NCBI RefSeq assembly: GCF_006438925.1
Contig: NZ_RCZA01000006.1
Location: forward strand, 248,001-312,000
Length of the DNA: 64,000 bases
Direction of reading: 5' to 3'
Source of the DNA: Pseudomonas mandelii
Lineage (GTDB): Bacteria; Pseudomonadota; Gammaproteobacteria; Pseudomonadales; Pseudomonadaceae
A model generated the notes under the pieces. It searched no databases and was not told the DNA's origin. It worked only from the letters and a program-made list of their open reading frames with translations. Positions 28,051 to 38,043 of the stretch are shown in pieces. A program made the position numbers and the translations under genes. The first letter of the stretch is position 1. Each line of letters opens with the position of its first letter.

Positions 28051-29834
28051 AGATGAAGATCGAGTTCGGCCTTACCGTCATTGAACTGCAATGCCGCCAA
28101 CCGCGCATACAGCGCGTTGCTCGCAATCAATTCCTGATGCGTGCCCACCGCCACCAGTTTCCCCTGATCCATCACCGCGATCCGGTCAGCGTTTTTCACC
28201 GTGGCCAGTCGGTGGGCGATGACCAGCGTGGTACGGTTTTTCATCAGGCTCGGCAGGGCTTGCTGGATCAGGTGTTCGCTCTGGGCGTCGAGGGCGCTGG
28301 TGGCTTCGTCCAGCAGCAGGATCGGCGCGTCCACCAGCAGCGCCCGGGCGATGGCCAGGCGCTGGCGTTGACCGCCGGATAAACCGAGGCCACCGTCGCC
28401 AAGGTGGCTCTGGTAGCCGTTGGGCATTTGTTCAATGAAGTCGTGGGCGTAAGCGATTTTCGCCGCTTCCTGAACCTGGGCCAGGGTTGCCGTCGGGTTG
28501 CCGTAGCGGATGTTCTCTTCGATGCTGCCAAAGAACAGCGCCGGGGATTGCGAGACCAGGGCGAAGCAGCGGCGCAGGTCCAACGGATCGAGTTGAGTCA
28601 GCGGCACGCCATCGAGCAGGATGCGTCCTTCGGCCGGGTCGTAAAAGCGCAGCAGCAGATCATAGACCGTCGACTTTCCGGCACCGGAGGGGCCTACCAA
28701 TGCGACTGTTTCGCCAGCATTGATCGTCAGATTTAAACCATCGACCGCATAGCTTTCGGGACGCGACGGGTAGGAAAAGCGCACGTCTTGCAGCACCAGG
28801 TCACCCTTCACCCGTTCAGGCAAGGTCACCAGGCCAGTGGTCGGTGGCCGGATGATGTTCTCCGAACGCAGCAATTCGGCTATCCGCTCGGCGGCGCCGG
28901 CGGCACGCTGCAGTTCGCCGATCACTTCGCTCAACGTGCCGAATGCGCTGCCAACAATCAGGCTGTAAAACACAAACGCCGCCAGCTCGCCCGCGGAAAT
29001 CCGCCCGGCGATGACATCCATTCCGCCGACCCAGAGCATCACCCCGACCGCGCCAAGCACCAGTACGATCACCAGGGTAATCAGCCAGGCTCGCTGGAAG
29101 ATCCGCTTGCGAGCGGTGTTGAAGGCCTCCTCCACCGTTGCAGCAAAGCGCTGCTCGTCCTGGACCTGATGGTTGTAGGCCTGCACGGTTTTGATCTGGC
29201 CCAGGGTTTCGGAAACATAGCTGCCGATATCGGCAATCCGGTCCTGGCTCAGGCGTGACAGGCTACGCACCCGACGGCCGAAGATCAGGATCGGCGCGAT
29301 CACCAACGGCAACGCGACCACAACGATGCTGGTGAGCTTGGGGTTGGTGATAAACAACAGGACGATCCCGCCGATCACCATCAACAGATTGCGCAAAAAC
29401 AGCGACAACGAAGAGCCGATTACCGATTGCAGCAGCGTGGTGTCAGCGGTTAACCGCGACTGGATCTCAGAGCTGCGGTTGTCTTCGTAGAACCCAGGAT
29501 GCAGGTAGATCAGATGGTTGAACACCTGACGGCGGATGTCCGCGACAACGCGCTCACCGATCCATGAGACCAGGTAGAAACGCGCGAAGGTGCCAATCGC
29601 CAGCCCGACCACCAGCAACATAAACAAGCCGATGGACTGGTTGAGCAAATGCGGCGACTGGGTCATGAAACCTTGATCCACCAGCAGGCGAATCCCCTGC
29701 CCCATGGACAAGGTGATGCCCGCCGTGACGATCAATGCGAGCAAGGCACCGACGGCCGGCCAGCGATAAGGTGCGATGAAACGCAGGGCCAGGCGCATGG
29801 CGCGCCGTTGACGGGAAGAGAGGATGGAGATCAT
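28047..29834 (-). CDS. ABC exporter, fused permease and ATPase (MsbA/half-transporter type)
   Basis: 595 residues. Six membrane helices occupy roughly the first 310 residues; the C-terminal ATPase has LVGPSGAGKSTVYDLLLRF (Walker A), LSGGQRQRLAIARAL (signature), ILLLDEATSALD (Walker B) and the H-loop IAHRLAT. Such half transporters work as homodimers that extrude lipids, drugs or peptides; the substrate cannot be told from sequence. Start at ATG 29834 (MISILSSRQRRAMRLALRF); an in-frame TTG lies four codons earlier. The stop codon falls inside the long inverted repeat. No accessory export gene is adjacent. Confidence 0.88.
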   Translation of the reverse strand: MISILSSRQRRAMRLALRFIAPYRWPAVGALLALIVTAGITLSMGQGIRLLVDQGFMTQSPHLLNQSIGLFMLLVVGLAIGTFARFYLVSWIGERVVADIRRQVFNHLIYLHPGFYEDNRSSEIQSRLTADTTLLQSVIGSSLSLFLRNLLMVIGGIVLLFITNPKLTSIVVVALPLVIAPILIFGRRVRSLSRLSQDRIADIGSYVSETLGQIKTVQAYNHQVQDEQRFAATVEEAFNTARKRIFQRAWLITLVIVLVLGAVGVMLWVGGMDVIAGRISAGELAAFVFYSLIVGSAFGTLSEVIGELQRAAGAAERIAELLRSENIIRPPTTGLVTLPERVKGDLVLQDVRFSYPSRPESYAVDGLNLTINAGETVALVGPSGAGKSTVYDLLLRFYDPAEGRILLDGVPLTQLDPLDLRRCFALVSQSPALFFGSIEENIRYGNPTATLAQVQEAAKIAYAHDFIEQMPNGYQSHLGDGGLGLSGGQRQRLAIARALLVDAPILLLDEATSALDAQSEHLIQQALPSLMKNRTTLVIAHRLATVKNADRIAVMDQGKLVAVGTHQELIASNALYARLAALQFNDGKAELDLHL

Positions 29835-29938
29835 TCGATGGCGCAACCAGTAGGGTTTGACGCGATCAAGCCTACACCGGTCGATGGGCCTGAACGCTGT
29901 AAATCATAATGAGTCAGGTTAAATATGACCGCAAAGAC

Positions 29939-29962
29939 TAGACCCTAGACGGTATTGGTCTA
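29939..29962. promoter_or_regulatory. TAGACC-N12-GGTCTA inverted repeat in a divergent promoter region
   Basis: A perfect 6-base inverted repeat, extendable imperfectly to GACT...AGTC, lies between the divergent ABC exporter and the 59-residue gene. It could be a dimeric regulator site. I know of no certain match to a named regulator. Confidence 0.35.
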
Positions 29963-30094
29963 AAGTCCGGGTGGCAACGCCGCGGTATTTCTGGTGGACT
30001 GATGCTGCCGCCCTGGGGCGATCGCAGGGAGCTGTCACAGTCCGGTCACCTGGCGGTTCTACAGTAAGCACACAACCTGATGAGGAGACAGGCC

Positions 30095-30274
30095 ATGTCC
30101 TTGCAAAACAGCAGCGAAGACAAGATTGAAGTGATCCGCACACAGCCAGACCAGTCTCTGGGTTGCTCAATTATCGATAAGGATGGGCGCGAAGTACCGA
30201 TCACTGAAGGCATGATCCAGGACGCTTGCCGCGAACTGGAAAAGCGATTGGTCAAGCCTGCCGAACAAAAGTGA
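30095..30274 (+). CDS. Small conserved hypothetical protein, 59 residues
   Basis: Begins MSLQNSSEDKIEVIRTQPDQ and continues SLGCSIIDKDGREVPITEGMIQDACRELEKRL. It is hydrophilic, acidic at first and basic at the end, with no signal or membrane segment. The pattern IDKDGREVPITEGMI followed by an amphipathic helix is a Pseudomonas-type small protein that I recognise only as hypothetical. Coding is supported by a strong GAGGAGA ribosome site 7 bases before the ATG at 30095 and by a dedicated terminator 20 bases after the stop. Confidence 0.8.
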   Translation: MSLQNSSEDKIEVIRTQPDQSLGCSIIDKDGREVPITEGMIQDACRELEKRLVKPAEQK

Positions 30275-30293
30275 TATAGCCACCGTCTTCTTG

Positions 30294-30315
30294 ACCCGGC
30301 CTCTGATGGCCGGGT
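30294..30315 (+). terminator. Terminator of the 59-residue gene
   Basis: ACCCGGCC (30294-30301) pairs with GGCCGGGT (30308-30315), followed by a run of T. Confidence 0.88.
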
Positions 30316-30352
30316 TTTTTATGGCTGCTTATCCAGAAATTGCAGTGCGGCC

Positions 30353-30449
30353 CTTCGCGAGCAGGCTCGCTCCCACAGTGATCTCCAGTGGATATAGCGT
30401 CTGTATACGACTGAGATTAAATGTGGGAGCGAGCCTGCTCGCGAAGGGG
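30353..30449. repeat. REP doublet in inverted orientation
   Basis: CTTCGCGAGCAGGCTCGCTCC at 30354 and its mirror from 30422 to 30449, separated by about 45 bases, between the 59-residue gene and the pdxB 3' end. Confidence 0.85.
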
Positions 30450-30461
30450 CCGACTCGATGC

Positions 30462-31604
30462 TCAGACAGCAGAAGCCCCCAACGCCGCCACGATCTTCTG
30501 CAACTCAGGCGAATCCCCCTCGATCCGCACCTGCAACCCATCAATCTCACGCCGCAGCGGATAATGCTTGCGCAGTGAATCGAACGCTGCACGCTGCTCG
30601 TTCACATTGCCTACCAGGCTGCGACGGAAATCCGCATCATCGCGGCGCGGGTCGTACACGCCACGGCACACCATGGCCAGCGACCAGGCCGGATCACTGT
30701 TAGCGTTCAAGGTCATTTGCGCCAACCAGGGTGCGGGTAGCAAATCGTTCAAGCTGATCTGGGCCGCTTGCCCGAGAAAATCGCAATACGCCTGATAGAT
30801 CTGCGCGGTCCCACGCTGTCTGCCGTCGAGGCTGTAACCGGCAATGTGCGGCGTCGCCAGCACGCAGAGTTCGGCCAGGGCCACATCGACCTCAGGCTCA
30901 CCTTCCCAGACATCCAGCACTGCTTGCAGGTCTTCGCGCTGCAGCAGCACCTGGCGCAGCGCGGCGTTGTCGACCACCGGGCCACGACTGGCGTTGATCA
31001 GCCAGGTGCCGGATTTGAGCTGGTTCAATCGGTTTTTATCGAACAGATGCCAGGTCGACTGGGCGCCGTGTTTCTTCAACGGCGTGTGCAGACTGATGAC
31101 ATCGCACTGCTCGATGATCTGTTCGAGGCTGACGTAATCGCCACCTTCTGCGGCTTGCCTTGGCGGATCGCAGACCAGCACGTTCCAGCCCAGACCTTGC
31201 AGAACCTTGACCAACCGGCCGCCCACTTCACCGGCACCGACGATGCCGTAGGTGCGTTGAGTCAGGTCGGCGCCTTCGATTTCGGCCAGGGTCAGCAGGC
31301 TGCCGAGGACGTAGTCGACCACGCCCCGGGCGTTGCAGCCGGGGGCGCTGGACCAGGTGATGCCGGCCCGCTGAAAGTAATCCAGATCCAGATGATCCGT
31401 GCCGATAGTGCAGGTGCCGACAAAGCGTACCTTGCTGCCTTCGAGCAACGCGCGGTTAACGTTGGTCACCGAGCGCACCAACAGCACATCGGCCTGTTCG
31501 ACGGTGGCGCGGTCAATGGAACGTCCCGGCACCCGGCGGATTTCACCGAAACCTTCGAAGAAGGCATCGAGCAGCGGGATATTTTCGTCGGCAACAATCA
31601 GCAT
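30462..31604 (-). CDS. pdxB: 4-phosphoerythronate dehydrogenase PdxB
   Basis: 380 residues. It oxidises 4-phosphoerythronate in pyridoxal 5'-phosphate synthesis. The D-2-hydroxyacid dehydrogenase fold is shown by [20 protein letters not shown] (NAD fold), [13 protein letters not shown] (catalytic arginine), [11 protein letters not shown] (glutamate) and [16 protein letters not shown] (histidine). The last about 90 residues are the PdxB-specific dimerisation domain. AAAGGAG precedes the ATG at 31604. A long inverted repeat lies between it and the divergent pmpM. Confidence 0.95.
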   Translation of the reverse strand: MLIVADENIPLLDAFFEGFGEIRRVPGRSIDRATVEQADVLLVRSVTNVNRALLEGSKVRFVGTCTIGTDHLDLDYFQRAGITWSSAPGCNARGVVDYVLGSLLTLAEIEGADLTQRTYGIVGAGEVGGRLVKVLQGLGWNVLVCDPPRQAAEGGDYVSLEQIIEQCDVISLHTPLKKHGAQSTWHLFDKNRLNQLKSGTWLINASRGPVVDNAALRQVLLQREDLQAVLDVWEGEPEVDVALAELCVLATPHIAGYSLDGRQRGTAQIYQAYCDFLGQAAQISLNDLLPAPWLAQMTLNANSDPAWSLAMVCRGVYDPRRDDADFRRSLVGNVNEQRAAFDSLRKHYPLRREIDGLQVRIEGDSPELQKIVAALGASAV

Positions 31605-31670
31605 GGCAGGCTCCTTTGGCGGATCGGCAGTGTAGGCGGAGATGACACGTCACGCCTAGCACGCATCCCC

Positions 31671-31771
31671 TGTAGGAGCTGTCGAGTGAAACGAGGCTGC
31701 GATCTTTTGACTTTGTTTTTTGAAGACAAGATCAAAAGATCGCAGCCTCGTTTCACTCGACAGCTCCTACA
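31671..31771. repeat. Long inverted repeat, copy 2
   Basis: Same arms as copy 1 (TGTAGGAGCTGTCGAGTGAA... mirrored). It lies in the divergent region between pdxB and pmpM, about 120 bases before the pmpM start. Confidence 0.92.
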
Positions 31772-31889
31772 AGGGACCGTGCGTGGGGGGAAAAGGATTA
31801 CAAATCGCTAACACAGGATTTTTCCTGACCACTGCGTCAGGGCGTAGAATGCGCCGCCTTGCGCATCAACATCTTTGGACGTTTCGCCC

Positions 31890-33299
31890 TTGAATTCCGT
31901 GACTGACCGCCCCGCCGCTACTTCCCTCACCCGCCCCGCCCGGGTTCGCCTGGAGCTGAAAAACCTGCTCGGCCTGGCCTTGCCGATCATGATCGCGCAA
32001 CTGGCGACCACCGCCATGGGCTTCGTCGATGCGGTGATGGCGGGTCGGGTCGGGCCAAGGGATCTGGCGGCGGTGGCGCTGGGCAACTCGATCTGGGTGC
32101 CGGTGTTTCTGTTGATGACCGGCACTCTGCTGGCCACTACCCCGAAAGTCGCCCAGCGTTTCGGCGCCGGCACCCACAGCGAGATTGGCCCGATCGTGCG
32201 CCAGGCACTCTGGCTGGCGCTGGTGGTGGGCTTGATGGCGACCGGCATGTTATTCAGCGCCGAACCGATTCTGCACATCATGAAGGTCGATCCCGAACTG
32301 ATCGGCCCGTGCATGCAGTACCTGCATGGCATCGCCAGCGGTTTGCCCGCCGTCGCGTTCTACCATGTACTGCGCTGCTTCAGCGACGGACTGGGGCGCA
32401 CGCGTCCGGCCATGGTGTTGGGTCTGTGCGGGTTGGCGCTGAACATACCGCTGAACTACATCTTCATCTACGGCCACTTCGGTGTGCCCGCCATGGGCGG
32501 TGTCGGTTGCGGCTGGGCCACGGCGATCGTGATGTGGGTGATGGCGCTGGGCATGGCCGGGTGGGAGCGCTGGGCGCCGGCGTATCAGTCGAGTGAGTTG
32601 TTCAGCCGCTTCGACTGGCCACAGTGGTCGGTGATCAAACGCCTGCTGGGCATCGGCCTGCCGATCGGCATCGCGGTGTTCGCCGAGTCGAGCATCTTCG
32701 CCGTGATTGCGCTGCTGATCGGCAGCCTCGGGGCAACGGTGGTGGCCGGGCACCAGATCGCGCTGAACTTCAGTTCGCTGGTGTTCATGATCCCCTACTC
32801 CCTTGGCATGGCCGTGACCGTGCGGGTCGGCCAGGCGCTCGGCCGTCAGGAGCCGCGTGAAGCCCGTTTCGCCGCCGGTGTCGGCATGGGCACGGCACTG
32901 GCCTATGCGTGCATTTCCGCGAGCATGATGCTGTTGCTGCGGGAACACATCGCAACGATCTACACGGCCGACCCGACGGTGATTCATGTTGCGGCGATGC
33001 TGATTGTGTATTCGGCGCTGTTCCAGTTTTCCGATGCGATCCAGGTGACGGCTGCCGGCGCGTTGCGCGGCTATCAGGACACTCGGGTGACGATGATCCT
33101 GACGCTGTTCGCTTACTGGGGGATTGGTTTGCCGGTGGGTTACACGTTGGGCCTGACCGATTGGTTCGGCGCGCCGAGCGGCCCGAGCGGGCTGTGGCAG
33201 GGTTTGATCGTGGGCTTGAGTTGCGCGGCGTTGATGCTGTCGATCCGCCTGACGCGCAGTGCACGCAAGCGGATCCGCATCAGCCATTCGGCGGGTTAA
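31890..33299 (+). CDS. pmpM: MATE family multidrug efflux pump PmpM
   Basis: 469 residues, twelve hydrophobic segments in two repeats of six. [45 protein letters not shown] and the second-half [23 protein letters not shown] are MATE signatures close to P. aeruginosa PmpM, an H+-coupled exporter of fluoroquinolones and cationic biocides. No ATG is available. I chose the TTG at 31890, giving [10 protein letters not shown], with GGA 10 bases upstream; the GTG at 31899 and TTG at 31875 are alternatives. Its stop overlaps the convergent tusA stop within a TTAA. Confidence 0.9.
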   Translation: MNSVTDRPAATSLTRPARVRLELKNLLGLALPIMIAQLATTAMGFVDAVMAGRVGPRDLAAVALGNSIWVPVFLLMTGTLLATTPKVAQRFGAGTHSEIGPIVRQALWLALVVGLMATGMLFSAEPILHIMKVDPELIGPCMQYLHGIASGLPAVAFYHVLRCFSDGLGRTRPAMVLGLCGLALNIPLNYIFIYGHFGVPAMGGVGCGWATAIVMWVMALGMAGWERWAPAYQSSELFSRFDWPQWSVIKRLLGIGLPIGIAVFAESSIFAVIALLIGSLGATVVAGHQIALNFSSLVFMIPYSLGMAVTVRVGQALGRQEPREARFAAGVGMGTALAYACISASMMLLLREHIATIYTADPTVIHVAAMLIVYSALFQFSDAIQVTAAGALRGYQDTRVTMILTLFAYWGIGLPVGYTLGLTDWFGAPSGPSGLWQGLIVGLSCAALMLSIRLTRSARKRIRISHSAG

Positions 33300-33547
33300 G
33301 CGAGCTTCTTGCGGATCCAGTAGAGGTAGGTACCTGCCTCTTCGTGCTGCGCCACCAGTTCGTGGTCGAGAAACACGCAGAACTTGGGAATGTCGCGACG
33401 GGTCGACGGGTCCGTGGCGATCACCTTGAGCAGGCCGCCGGGCACCAGGTCACGGATGTGCTGGTGCAGCATCATCACCGGTTCCGGGCAGTTGAGGCCG
33501 GTGGCGTCGAGGGTGCCGTCAACCGGCGTATCAATCATTTCACTCAT
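33296..33547 (-). CDS. tusA: Sulfurtransferase TusA
   Basis: 83 residues. The [11 protein letters not shown] segment has the CPxP motif whose cysteine carries the persulfide passed on for 2-thiouridine formation in tRNA. An AGGAG lies upstream of the ATG at 33547. The 3' end overlaps pmpM by 4 bases on the opposite strand. The protein is cytoplasmic; other members of the SirA/YedF family are the only alternative. Confidence 0.93.
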   Translation of the reverse strand: MSEMIDTPVDGTLDATGLNCPEPVMMLHQHIRDLVPGGLLKVIATDPSTRRDIPKFCVFLDHELVAQHEEAGTYLYWIRKKLA

Positions 33548-33628
33548 GATTCACTCCTGAAACTTGCCGGCATTGTCGCGCATTGCCGGGGCTCTTAACA
33601 GATGTCATGACACTGCCGGCTGCAGTCC

Positions 33629-33729
33629 TGTAGGAGCTGTCGAGTGAAACGAGGCTGCGATCTTTTGATTTTGTTTTTCAAGAGCAAGATCAAAAGATCG
33701 CAGCCTCGTTTCACTCGACAGCTCCTACA
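33629..33729. repeat. Long inverted repeat, copy 3
   Basis: Arms identical in type to copies 1 and 2, between the tusA promoter region and the rlmM 3' end. The centre differs slightly (TTTTGTTTTTCAAGAGC), so the arms are kept and the loop is free to vary. Confidence 0.92.
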
Positions 33730-33754
33730 GCCCTACAGTCCGACAGCCCGTCAA

Positions 33755-34828
33755 CTAGCGGGACTTGGGTTTCTTCACGTCGAGTCGGCGCAAATGGCAG
33801 GTCACTTCTTCGCGGTCGTGGTACAGCTGTTTGCAGCCGATCTCGACCCGAATACCGCGCTCTTTGAACCCGTCGGCAATGCGTTCCAGCAAACGCTTCA
33901 CTTCGGCGTAACGCTGTTTCATCGGCAGTTTGAGGTTGACCACCGCTTCGCGGCAATGCCCCTCGCCAATCCATTCTTCCAGCATCGCGGCGTTGCGCGC
34001 CGGTTTCTCGACGATGTCGCAGACCATCCAGTCCACCGGTTGCTTGGGCTTGAAGGTGAAGCCGTCAGCCATCAAGTGTTGCACCAGACCGGTGTCCATC
34101 AGGCTTTCGGCCATCGGGCCGTTGTCGATCGCAGTCACCAGCATACCGCGATTGACCAGTTGCCAGGTCCAGCCGCCGGGAGCGGCGCCAAGGTCGACGC
34201 CGGTCATGTCGCTGTGCAGGCGCTCATCCCACTGATCGCGAGGGATGAAATGGTGCCAGGCCTCTTCCAGTTTCAGCGTCGAACGGCTCGGCGCTTCACG
34301 CGGAAACTTCAGCCGCGGAATGCCCATCGGCCACATCGCCGAGTTGTTCGACTCGGCCAGGCCCATGAACACTTCTCGGCCACTTTTGAAGGTCAGCAGC
34401 AGGCGCGGTTTGTGGGCATCTTCAACCAGTTTGCCAGCGGCCATCAGCGCCTTGCGCAGGTGGCCTTCGAACTTCTTGCAGAAATTCGACAGTTCCTTGC
34501 CATCGTTGGTGTCGACCATTTCCAGCCACAGGCTGCCGCACAGCGGGAAGTCCGCCATGTGCGCGAGGATTACGCTGATACGGTCGGTTTCCGGCAGATC
34601 GATGAAGATCCCGCGAGCCCACTGGCGCGGGAAGATCAGATCGGCGAAACGCTGGCCACGCATCAGGCGCTCGGCGCCGTCTTCTTCGGTGCAGATGAAT
34701 TCGGCGCAGGCGCTGGCGGTCTTGGCCTTGGCATAGCCGGCCACGTTCAGCCGCGCGGCGTGTTCGGAAATCTCGGAACAGACTTCGCCTTCGAAGCCCG
34801 GCCGGCAATGCATAAAGAGGGTGTTCAT
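33755..34828 (-). CDS. rlmM: 23S rRNA 2'-O-ribose methyltransferase RlmM
   Basis: 357 residues. An N-terminal THUMP-like substrate region (MNTLFMHCRPGFEGEVCSEI) is followed by a Rossmann methyltransferase with DLGAAPGGWTWQLV (AdoMet site), VTAIDNGPMAE and DWMVCDIVEKP. It methylates C2498 in the peptidyl-transferase centre. GGAGT precedes the ATG at 34828, which I use instead of the frame start at 34894. The basic C-terminal VKKPKSR is typical. Confidence 0.94.
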   Translation of the reverse strand: MNTLFMHCRPGFEGEVCSEISEHAARLNVAGYAKAKTASACAEFICTEEDGAERLMRGQRFADLIFPRQWARGIFIDLPETDRISVILAHMADFPLCGSLWLEMVDTNDGKELSNFCKKFEGHLRKALMAAGKLVEDAHKPRLLLTFKSGREVFMGLAESNNSAMWPMGIPRLKFPREAPSRSTLKLEEAWHHFIPRDQWDERLHSDMTGVDLGAAPGGWTWQLVNRGMLVTAIDNGPMAESLMDTGLVQHLMADGFTFKPKQPVDWMVCDIVEKPARNAAMLEEWIGEGHCREAVVNLKLPMKQRYAEVKRLLERIADGFKERGIRVEIGCKQLYHDREEVTCHLRRLDVKKPKSR

Positions 34829-35050
34829 TCTTACTCCTGGGCAGTTGGCGAAGAATTCAGCCACTGCGCGATGCCCAGACTTGCGTTGAAGCAAAGCCTG
34901 TCACGAAAACCGGCGCATGATAGCCGAGTTCGGAACCTCGGACTTGTCGATAGAGTCCAGTTATTAGCCAGCTACTTAAAACAGGGCTAGTTTTAATGCT
35001 CTGTCCGTCCCCTCAGTCCGTAGCCGTGCGGACTCAAAGGAGTGATCGCA

Positions 35051-37792
35051 ATGCCGTCCCTCGATAGCCTGAACACCCTTAAAACCCTGCAAGTCGACGA
35101 CAAAACCTACCACTATTTCAGTCTGCCCGACGCTGCCAAGAGCCTCGGCGACCTGGACAAACTCCCCATGTCGTTGAAAGTGCTGCTGGAAAACCTGCTG
35201 CGCTGGGAAGATGAAAAAACCGTCACCGGCGCCGACCTCAGGGCGATTGCCGCCTGGCTCAAGGAACGTCGCTCCGATCGCGAAATCCAGTACCGCCCGG
35301 CGCGGGTGCTGATGCAGGATTTCACCGGCGTTCCTGCCGTGGTCGACCTGGCCGCCATGCGCGCCGCCATGGCCAAGGCCGGCGGCGACCCGCAGCGTAT
35401 CAATCCGCTCTCCCCCGTGGATCTGGTGATCGACCACTCGGTGATGGTCGACAAATTCGCCAGCGCCAGCGCCTTCGAACAAAACGTCGACATCGAAATG
35501 CAGCGCAACGGTGAACGTTATGCGTTCCTGCGCTGGGGCCAAAGCGCCTTCAACAACTTCAGCGTGGTGCCGCCGGGCACCGGGATCTGTCACCAGGTGA
35601 ATCTGGAATACCTGGGGCGCACAGTCTGGACCAAGGACGAGGACGGCCGCACCTATGCCTTCCCGGACACCCTGGTCGGCACCGACTCTCACACCACCAT
35701 GATCAACGGCCTCGGCGTGCTCGGCTGGGGCGTCGGCGGGATTGAAGCGGAAGCGGCGATGCTGGGCCAACCGGTGTCGATGCTGATCCCGGAAGTGATC
35801 GGCTTCAAACTCACCGGCAAGCTCAGGGAAGGCATCACCGCCACCGACCTGGTGCTGACCGTCACCCAGATGCTGCGCAAGAAAGGCGTGGTCGGCAAAT
35901 TCGTCGAGTTCTACGGTGACGGCCTCGCCGACCTGCCGCTGGCCGACCGCGCGACCATCGCCAACATGGCCCCGGAATACGGTGCCACCTGCGGCTTTTT
36001 CCCGGTGGACGACATCACCCTGGACTATCTGCGTTTATCCGGTCGCACCAGCGAGACCGTGAAACTGGTCGAGGCCTACAGCAAAGCCCAGGGCCTGTGG
36101 CGCCTGCCGGGCCAGGAACCGGTGTTCACCGACAGCCTGGCGCTGGACATGGGCAGCGTCGAAGCCAGCCTGGCCGGGCCGAAACGCCCCCAGGACCGGG
36201 TATCGCTGCCGAATGTCGCGCAAGCGTTCAGTGACTTCGTCGACCTGCATTTCAAACCCACCAGCAAGGAAGTCGGTCGCCTCGAAAGTGAAGGCGGCGG
36301 TGGCGTTGCGGTGGGCAATGCCGATCTGGCCGGTGAAGCCGACTACGAATACGACGGCCAGACCTATCGATTGAAAAACGGTGCGGTGGTGATCGCCGCG
36401 ATCACCTCCTGCACCAACACCTCCAACCCGAGCGTGATGATGGCCGCCGGTCTGGTGGCGAAGAAAGCCGTGGAGAAAGGCCTCAAGCGCAAACCGTGGG
36501 TCAAGAGTTCGCTGGCTCCAGGCTCGAAAGTGGTCACCGACTACTACAAGGCTGCGGGCCTGACCCAGTACCTTGATGAACTGGGTTTTGCCTTGGTCGG
36601 CTACGGCTGCACCACGTGCATCGGCAACTCCGGGCCATTGGCGGAGCCGATCGAAAAAGCCATTCAGGCCGCCGACCTGACCGTCGCCTCGGTGTTGTCG
36701 GGCAACCGCAACTTCGAAGGCCGCGTGCATCCGCTGGTGAAAACCAACTGGCTGGCCTCCCCGCCGCTGGTCGTCGCCTATGCGCTGGCCGGCACGGTGC
36801 GCATCGACATCAGCAGCGAGCCTTTGGGTACCGACAAAGAGGGCAATCTGGTTTACCTGCGGGACATCTGGCCAAGCACCAAAGAGATCGCCGACGCGGT
36901 GAACCAGGTCAACACCGCGATGTTCCACAAGGAGTACGCCGAAGTGTTTGCCGGCGACGAGCAATGGCAGGCAATTGAAGTGCCGCAAGCGGCGACCTAT
37001 GTCTGGCAGGACGATTCGACGTACATCCAGCATCCCCCGTTCTTCGATGACATCGGCGGGCCACCGCCGGTGGTCAAGGACGTCGCCGGTGCCAGAGTCC
37101 TCGCGCTGCTGGGTGATTCGGTAACCACCGATCACATCTCCCCGGCCGGCAACATCAAGGCCGACAGCCCCGCAGGCCACTACCTGCGCGAGAAAGGCGT
37201 GGAACCACGGGACTTCAACTCCTATGGCTCGCGTCGCGGCAACCACCAAGTGATGATGCGCGGCACCTTTGCCAACATCCGCATTCGTAACGAAATGCTC
37301 GGCGGCGAAGAAGGCGGCAATACGATTTACATTCCCACCGGGGAGAAGATACCGATCTACGACGCGGCCATGCGCTATCAAGCGTCGGGCACACCGTTGG
37401 TGGTGATTGCCGGGCAAGAATACGGCACCGGCTCGAGTCGTGACTGGGCAGCCAAGGGCACCAATCTGCTGGGGGTCAAAGCGGTCATTGCGGAAAGTTT
37501 CGAACGGATTCACCGCTCCAACCTGGTGGGCATGGGCGTGTTGCCGCTGCAGTTCAAGCTGGATCAAAACCGCAAGAGCCTGAACCTGACCGGCAAGGAA
37601 ACGCTGGATATTCTGGGTTTGAGCGGCGTCGAGCTGACGCCGCGAATGAACCTGACACTGGTGATCACCCGTGAAGACGGCAGCCGCGAGAAAGTCGAGG
37701 TGTTGTGCCGGATCGATACCCTCAATGAGGTGGAGTACTTCAAATCGGGGGGGATTTTGCATTACGTGTTGCGACAGTTGATTGCGTCGTAA
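35051..37792 (+). CDS. acnA: Aconitate hydratase A
   Basis: 913 residues. It isomerises citrate to isocitrate in the TCA cycle through a 4Fe-4S cluster bound by cysteines in [11 protein letters not shown] (about residue 455) and [12 protein letters not shown] (two cysteines, about 522-525). Catalytic segments [15 protein letters not shown] and [11 protein letters not shown] are intact. AAGGAG lies 8 bases before the ATG at 35051, so the GTG at 35042 is not the start. This is the stress-type AcnA/IRP1-like form rather than AcnB. It is monocistronic with a strong terminator. Confidence 0.97.
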   Translation: MPSLDSLNTLKTLQVDDKTYHYFSLPDAAKSLGDLDKLPMSLKVLLENLLRWEDEKTVTGADLRAIAAWLKERRSDREIQYRPARVLMQDFTGVPAVVDLAAMRAAMAKAGGDPQRINPLSPVDLVIDHSVMVDKFASASAFEQNVDIEMQRNGERYAFLRWGQSAFNNFSVVPPGTGICHQVNLEYLGRTVWTKDEDGRTYAFPDTLVGTDSHTTMINGLGVLGWGVGGIEAEAAMLGQPVSMLIPEVIGFKLTGKLREGITATDLVLTVTQMLRKKGVVGKFVEFYGDGLADLPLADRATIANMAPEYGATCGFFPVDDITLDYLRLSGRTSETVKLVEAYSKAQGLWRLPGQEPVFTDSLALDMGSVEASLAGPKRPQDRVSLPNVAQAFSDFVDLHFKPTSKEVGRLESEGGGGVAVGNADLAGEADYEYDGQTYRLKNGAVVIAAITSCTNTSNPSVMMAAGLVAKKAVEKGLKRKPWVKSSLAPGSKVVTDYYKAAGLTQYLDELGFALVGYGCTTCIGNSGPLAEPIEKAIQAADLTVASVLSGNRNFEGRVHPLVKTNWLASPPLVVAYALAGTVRIDISSEPLGTDKEGNLVYLRDIWPSTKEIADAVNQVNTAMFHKEYAEVFAGDEQWQAIEVPQAATYVWQDDSTYIQHPPFFDDIGGPPPVVKDVAGARVLALLGDSVTTDHISPAGNIKADSPAGHYLREKGVEPRDFNSYGSRRGNHQVMMRGTFANIRIRNEMLGGEEGGNTIYIPTGEKIPIYDAAMRYQASGTPLVVIAGQEYGTGSSRDWAAKGTNLLGVKAVIAESFERIHRSNLVGMGVLPLQFKLDQNRKSLNLTGKETLDILGLSGVELTPRMNLTLVITREDGSREKVEVLCRIDTLNEVEYFKSGGILHYVLRQLIAS

Positions 37793-37808
37793 CCGGCCGC
37801 TGCCACAG

Positions 37809-37828
37809 ACACCGCCTTCGGGCGGTGT
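37809..37828 (+). terminator. Terminator of acnA with a UUCG loop
   Basis: ACACCGCC (37809-37816) and GGCGGTGT (37821-37828) close a TTCG tetraloop, followed by TTTTTGTTT. Confidence 0.92.
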
Positions 37829-37911
37829 TTTTGTTTGGGCCGCGAACGTCCTTATAATCGCGCGCCGCTTGATGGGTGTTGTTCACAATGTTGTACCCGA
37901 CACAAAACCAC

Positions 37912-38001
37912 TGTGGGAGCGAGCCTGCTCGCGAAGGGGCCATAACATTCAAAATCATCGTTGGCTGATATAACGCATTCGCGAGCAGGCTCGCTCCCAC
38001 A
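37912..38001. repeat. REP doublet in inverted orientation
   Basis: TGTGGGAGCGAGCCTGCTCG at 37912 and its mirror ending TCGCTCCCAC at 38000, separated by about 40 bases, between acnA and the CPBP gene. Confidence 0.87.
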
Positions 38002-38043
38002 TGGAACGGGGCAACCCGCAGAATTTCGACACAAGGACTTCAC

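Noticed and set aside
27945..33729. CRISPR array or insertion sequences
   Set aside because: The repeats are inverted, dispersed and few, without regular spacers, cas genes, a transposase gene or target-site duplications that I could see.
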